Source of the DNA: Marinilabiliales bacterium
GTDB lineage: Bacteria > Bacteroidota > Bacteroidia > Bacteroidales > F082
Length of the DNA: 17,735 bases
Direction of reading: 5' to 3'
Assembly (NCBI GenBank): GCA_002869465.1
Contig: PKSW01000136.1
Span: 1-17,735 of the forward strand
The notes beneath the pieces were generated by a model that saw only the letters and a list, made by a program, of their open reading frames with translations, did no database searches and was not told the DNA's origin. Position numbers and translations under genes: made by a program. This document shows, piece after piece, positions 13,905 to 17,735 of this stretch; position 1 is the stretch's first letter, and every line of letters starts with the position of its first letter.

Positions 13905-16679
13905 ATGCCCATATTGTTCAATACACTGTTTAAAAGTATCCCCCCTGTGTTCAAAATTATGAAACTGGTCGTAACTCGCTGCGGCAGGCGACAGCAGGCA
14001 TTTCCCAGCTATCGTATTCTGGAAAGCATAATCGACGGCCTCCTTAATGTTTGTAACTTTATACAGATTCTTGGAAGATTTCCTATCGAAAAAAAGCTGT
14101 ATCATCGTTGCACCCGCCTTGCCCAGGAAAAGGAAATTTTCAATTTCACTTTCGTCCAGAAATGCCACTAATGCATTGTAATCGATACCACGGTCGTATC
14201 CTCCCAAAATAATGGTTTTTACATCCTGAAGCGTCTTAACCGCCGCTATTGTTGATTCAGGTACTGTGGAAATGCTGTCGTTATAAAATTCAACGCCTTT
14301 AAAACTTCCTACAAATTCAAGCCGATGAGGTAAGGGTCTGAAAGAGTTTAAATGCAAAAAAGATGTGTTAAAATCGATGCCAGCACCCGAAACTGCCAGC
14401 ATGGCCGCCATGATATTCAGCATATTATGATCGCCTTTTAAGGGGATTTCATCATCTGCTTTTAATTGTTGATCGTTGGAGCTAAATACGAACGTTCCTG
14501 AACTATAAAATGCGTCTGATGAGTTTTGATTCTTATTTCCAAATACGAGTTTGCTTCCCTCTGATGCAACCGGGAATTCTTCATGCATGATAGCAATATC
14601 TCCAGGTTTTTGGAATCGGAAAATATGGTATTTGGCTTCTTTGTAATCACCCAAACCGTCAAAATGATCCAGGTGTTCCGGGAAAATGTTCAGCAATACG
14701 CCAATATGTGGCGAATGGTGCACATATTCCAACTGGTGGGCCGATATTTCATACACAATTGTTGTTTGTGCATGTATTTTATGAAGCATTTCAAAAGGCG
14801 GAATACCGATATTACCAAGTAATACTGCATTTCTACCAGACTTTTCGAGCAGGTGATAAATTAGTGAAGAAGTTGTACTTTTTCCTTTGGTTCCAGTAAT
14901 CCCAATGGTTTGATCGCGGAAAAACTCCAGAAACAGATCAGCCTGCGAATAGAGTTGATTTGATGGAAATAATGATACGCTAAATTTAACACCCGGCGAT
15001 TTAAAAATTATAGGAAAGCGTTCCAATGCCGCCTGGTAATTTTCTCCCAAGTGTAAAACCAGGTTTGAATCGCCTGCTATTATTTCCAGATCTTTTATTT
15101 TTTCGCTTTTATCCGCAATATGGATGCGTAATTCAGGGTAGCAGTGTCTTAACAACTGATAGGTCGACTGCCCTTCTTTACCAAATCCAAGAATACCGAT
15201 CTTCGGATCCATTCCGAATTTACTTTTTACAAACAACTGAAACTGTTCATCCAAAGTTAAATCCAACTTATCCATCAGTACTTTCAAAAAAGCTGTGGGC
15301 AAAAGGTGTGCTGTCTGAAATGCGCCTTTTAAGTCTGAAAAACTGTTTTTGTCCGATTCATTCGGTATGAAATCCTTTAGCAGTGCAGGTCGTTCTTTAG
15401 ACTTCAGGTTGTAAAAAGATTCATACAAAGCCGACCTGATCTCGTCCGGTGTACCCACACATTCAAATGGTTTTACTGGTGACATGCCTGTCAGTTCGTC
15501 AAAAATGGGTTTCAGTTCCGCATCATTCAACATATCTTTACCGAATATCTGATGCAATTGATCACCCGGAACAAAGGGACACAAAATAATATATGTGAAT
15601 AGGCATTTGGGGCATTTTCCACACCATTTATCGCTCTTACTTCCCACATTGCAACTTCTGAAACCTGAGAAATGAGGAGGGAAAGAGGCAAATAAAGCTG
15701 CGATCTGTAATTCATTCAAGGGCCGTAAAAAACTGAAATATTCAAGTTCAGGATGCAAATATTTTTTACTGTAAAAGGCAAAATCATGTTCAAATTCAAA
15801 CGATTTTGAATATTGATGGTTGATATCAGAACCGGGCACAGTGCTTTGGTTGGCGCTGTTTTCATTCGATAAAGCCACGTATTTAGCTCCTGATGCCACA
15901 GCCGCAAGCACATTTACAAAAGCCAGCAAAGCCGAAAATGGGGTATGTCCGTTTAAAAATCCCCGGGTATTCAATTCCAGCATCAGTGGATCAAGCGTTC
16001 TTTCCACAACGATGGATGTATCCAGTTCGAAGCCTGCCGTTTCGATGGTTCTTACACTGGCTTCCCGTGGATTCAGCACCATCGTAATCAGCTGAAAATC
16101 TGTTTCTTTCAGTAACTCAAGTGTTACTATCGAATCTTTTCCGCCACCTACCGGGATGATCACTTTCTCACTACTCAAACGCTCTGACAAAGGTTGCAAC
16201 ATCTTGCCTTTTGACTGAATTTCCACGAAATCATTTTTATCAGGAATAATACCATTCAAGTAAAAGAATTCGCCCAATCCGTGGTAATATAGTTTTTTCC
16301 ACCAGTTAATCTGCTCGTCCGAAAGTCTATGCGATTCAATAATCAGCGTGGGAGAGCAAGTCAGTTTCCAATAGCTTATCAACTCAATCATACCTATATG
16401 GAAAGCCATGTTCGACATAGATTCTGGTGATAAGCCATTTAAATTGTAAAAATCACGATGCTGCAATTTCAAGCTGGGTGTAAAGGTGAAAGCACCTGAA
16501 ATATCGAAGGTGAACTTTAGTTCGAGTTCATTGTTATGTATTTTAAAAGCATAATCAACATACCTGAAATATGGATATTGTTGCCGTAATTTTATATATT
16601 TACCGTAATGATCTTGTTGCTTCAAAATGATGGTATGTTTTTTGTAAAAAACCTTGTAAAAGTAATGTAAATCCTGCAT
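13890..16679 (-). CDS. Fusion of MurL-like glutamate epimerase and MurD/MurD2-type ligase
   Basis: A single 929-residue frame with two enzymes. Residues 1 to about 440 resemble MurL (UDP-MurNAc-L-Ala-L-Glu epimerase, ATP to AMP and PPi). They show the PP-loop VGGGKDS (177-183), NHQYSKSFEFE (287-297) and a four-Cys cluster (C343, C353, C356, C359). Residues about 490-929 are a whole Mur ligase: Rossmann GILGFGKEG (495-503), ATP loop GTKGKST (596-602), LGNIG, EISAHQLE, EHLDHF, the probable carbamylated Lys K683, GDHNMLN, LPHRLE, NDSISTVPEST, GGYDRG and SPAAASYDQFHNFEHRG. Known separately in Xanthomonas, MurD2 adds L-Glu and MurL inverts it to D-Glu, replacing glutamate racemase. R830 stands where E. 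coli MurD has the D-Glu-binding Lys348, consistent with changed stereochemistry (inference). The start is 16 bases from the divergent algH. It may instead be a canonical D-Glu MurD fused to MurL. Confidence 0.85.
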   Translation of the reverse strand: MQDLHYFYKVFYKKHTIILKQQDHYGKYIKLRQQYPYFRYVDYAFKIHNNELELKFTFDISGAFTFTPSLKLQHRDFYNLNGLSPESMSNMAFHIGMIELISYWKLTCSPTLIIESHRLSDEQINWWKKLYYHGLGEFFYLNGIIPDKNDFVEIQSKGKMLQPLSERLSSEKVIIPVGGGKDSIVTLELLKETDFQLITMVLNPREASVRTIETAGFELDTSIVVERTLDPLMLELNTRGFLNGHTPFSALLAFVNVLAAVASGAKYVALSNENSANQSTVPGSDINHQYSKSFEFEHDFAFYSKKYLHPELEYFSFLRPLNELQIAALFASFPPHFSGFRSCNVGSKSDKWCGKCPKCLFTYIILCPFVPGDQLHQIFGKDMLNDAELKPIFDELTGMSPVKPFECVGTPDEIRSALYESFYNLKSKERPALLKDFIPNESDKNSFSDLKGAFQTAHLLPTAFLKVLMDKLDLTLDEQFQLFVKSKFGMDPKIGILGFGKEGQSTYQLLRHCYPELRIHIADKSEKIKDLEIIAGDSNLVLHLGENYQAALERFPIIFKSPGVKFSVSLFPSNQLYSQADLFLEFFRDQTIGITGTKGKSTTSSLIYHLLEKSGRNAVLLGNIGIPPFEMLHKIHAQTTIVYEISAHQLEYVHHSPHIGVLLNIFPEHLDHFDGLGDYKEAKYHIFRFQKPGDIAIMHEEFPVASEGSKLVFGNKNQNSSDAFYSSGTFVFSSNDQQLKADDEIPLKGDHNMLNIMAAMLAVSGAGIDFNTSFLHLNSFRPLPHRLEFVGSFKGVEFYNDSISTVPESTIAAVKTLQDVKTIILGGYDRGIDYNALVAFLDESEIENFLFLGKAGATMIQLFFDRKSSKNLYKVTNIKEAVDYAFQNTIAGKCLLSPAAASYDQFHNFEHRGDTFKQCIEQYGHKKSG

Positions 16680-16695
16680 TTAGAAAACAGCAAAC

Positions 16696-17286
16696 ATGAA
16701 CGAGATAGATAAATTTTTACAGATAAGGACCAACAACGTAAAACCGGCTAAAGGAAGGATTTTATTATCAGAACCTTTGCTGGGTGATTACTTTTTTGGC
16801 CGGTCAGTGGTGTTACTTGCAGAGCACAATGAAGATGGATCATTTGGCACCATTCTGAACAAACCCATTTCAGCCAACTTTAATGAAGTAGTGAAAGATT
16901 TCCCCGATTTTGATGCACCCGTTTACCTCGGCGGACCGGTTGACACCGAAAACCTTTTTTATATCCATACCAAAGGTGATTTGCTTCCTGACAGCCTTGA
17001 GATCATCAAAGGTGTTTTCTGGGGTGGCGATATCGAAATGCTGAAAGAAATGATGCTCTTAAAAACCATTCTACCAAAAGACATCCGTTTCTTTATCGGT
17101 TACTCGGGTTGGGCTGCCCGCCAATTGGACCTGGAACTCGAAAAAAACTCATGGATCATTGCCAGGGCAAATGCGAAGCAGGTATTTGACATTGAACCCA
17201 CCACCATGTGGGAACAAATTGTGAATAAAATGGGCGAAGAATACAAATACTGGAAAAATTTCCCGGTAGATCCCAATTCAAATTAG
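16696..17286 (+). CDS. YqgE/AlgH family protein (UPF0301)
   Basis: A 196-residue protein of the AlgH family. It shows the N-terminal signature GRILLSEPLLGDYFFGRSVV, followed by LLAEHNEDGSFGTILNKP, VYLGGPV near residue 76, and RFFIGYSGWAARQLDLE. The length is usual (about 185-200). The family is widespread but its biochemical function is not settled; AlgH was named for an effect on alginate regulation in Pseudomonas. The gene is divergent from the MurL-MurD fusion with only 16 bases between starts, so each gene's promoter must lie inside the other's coding sequence. It ends one base before the stop of the convergent rhomboid gene. Confidence 0.93.
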   Translation: MNEIDKFLQIRTNNVKPAKGRILLSEPLLGDYFFGRSVVLLAEHNEDGSFGTILNKPISANFNEVVKDFPDFDAPVYLGGPVDTENLFYIHTKGDLLPDSLEIIKGVFWGGDIEMLKEMMLLKTILPKDIRFFIGYSGWAARQLDLELEKNSWIIARANAKQVFDIEPTTMWEQIVNKMGEEYKYWKNFPVDPNSN

Positions 17287-17287
17287 G

Positions 17288-17735
17288 CTAAAACACCGCT
17301 TGTATAAAATTTTCGATCACATCCGGCACCAGGATAATTGTAAATACGATACCAAATACCGCGCCCCAGAAGTGGGCATTGTGGCCGATATTATCAGCGC
17401 CCCTTCTTCCCATGTAGGCCGAATACACCAGGTAAACAATACCAAACACCCACGAAGGTAATGGAAAAGGTATCGGGAAAATAAAAATACTGCCCGAAGG
17501 GTACAGCAATATACTGGCAAACACCACCGCCGAAACGGCTCCTGAGGCCCCAACTGCATTGTAATAAGGGTTGGCCCGCTGTTTCCTGAAATCAAACAAG
17601 GTCGAGAAAATAACACCGCCTACATATAAAAGCGCGTAATACAGCAATCCACGGTAGCTGAACTTCATCATCAGCACTTCCTCTACAATATCCCCGAATG
17701 AGTACAGCACATACATATTGATGAGCAGATGCAAC
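17288..17735 (-). CDS. Rhomboid-family intramembrane serine protease (partial, N-terminus missing)
   Basis: The frame stays open to the window edge. The TTG at 17734-17732 is an internal Leu codon, not a start. The visible 149 residues hold the conserved core of rhomboid proteases: HLLINMYVLYSFG with the oxyanion-side His and Asn in the first motif, GASGAVSA with the catalytic Ser, and the last-motif NIGHNAHFWGAVFG with the catalytic His (second His). Several hydrophobic membrane helices lie between. The part before the first His-Asn motif, including the first helix or helices, lies outside the window. Substrates are unknown. The stop (TAG) is one base from the algH stop. Confidence 0.93.
   Translation of the reverse strand, partial: LHLLINMYVLYSFGDIVEEVLMMKFSYRGLLYYALLYVGGVIFSTLFDFRKQRANPYYNAVGASGAVSAVVFASILLYPSGSIFIFPIPFPLPSWVFGIVYLVYSAYMGRRGADNIGHNAHFWGAVFGIVFTIILVPDVIENFIQAVF

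Noticed and set aside
1..17735. tRNA or rRNA genes, CRISPR arrays, insertion sequences, phage or plasmid features
   Set aside because: I found no tRNA- or rRNA-like stretches, no regularly spaced repeats, and no transposase, integrase or terminal inverted repeats. Gene content is ordinary chromosomal.

Overview
The window is chromosomal DNA from a member of the Bacteroidota, and nothing in it is mobile. The evidence is consistent across the window. The clearest promoters have the Bacteroidota form (TTG or TTTG, about 19 bases, then TAnnTTTG), Shine-Dalgarno sequences are mostly missing, and several families are typical of the phylum: a DEAD-box helicase with a DbpA domain, a cold-shock protein with a Lys-rich N-terminal extension, a Thx-type ribosomal protein, a MORN/YwqK-type exported protein, and OMPs ending in Phe. 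The genus cannot be read from the sequence.

Layout, left to right. The tail of an unidentified gene (2-148) is followed by a DEAD-box RNA helicase. A 346-base gap comes next, which looks like the long leader of a cold-shock-domain protein. On the minus strand lie recR and then pyruvate kinase. Divergent from recR is a secreted MORN-repeat protein. It converges, with overlapping stop codons, on a TPR lipoprotein/HAD phosphatase pair. RecQ (TTG start), an outer-membrane beta-barrel protein and a 3-methyladenine glycosylase follow on the plus strand, closed by a bidirectional terminator shared with the HU gene. On the minus strand a YfgM-like TPR membrane protein, a terminator, fmt and HU follow one another. 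A TrmH-type RNA methyltransferase and a Thx protein with a histone-H1-like tail are on the plus strand. The right end holds a 929-residue minus-strand gene, a divergent AlgH/YqgE gene, and a rhomboid protease cut by the window edge.

The most interesting gene is the 929-codon ORF at 13890-16679. Its N-terminal half looks like MurL, the PP-loop epimerase that turns UDP-MurNAc-L-Ala-L-Glu into the D-Glu form. Its C-terminal half is a complete Mur ligase of the MurD/MurD2 type. If this reading is right, one polypeptide adds L-Glu to UDP-MurNAc-L-Ala and then inverts it, making the D-Glu of peptidoglycan without glutamate racemase. The route is known from separate MurD2 and MurL enzymes in Xanthomonas. 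The single-chain form in this phylum is what deserves a check.

Most other genes are housekeeping: RNA remodelling and cold response (helicase, CSD protein), recombination and repair (RecR, RecQ, glycosylase, HU), translation (Fmt, TrmH, Thx), glycolysis (pyruvate kinase) and the cell envelope (OMP, lipoprotein, YfgM-like, rhomboid, MurL-MurD).
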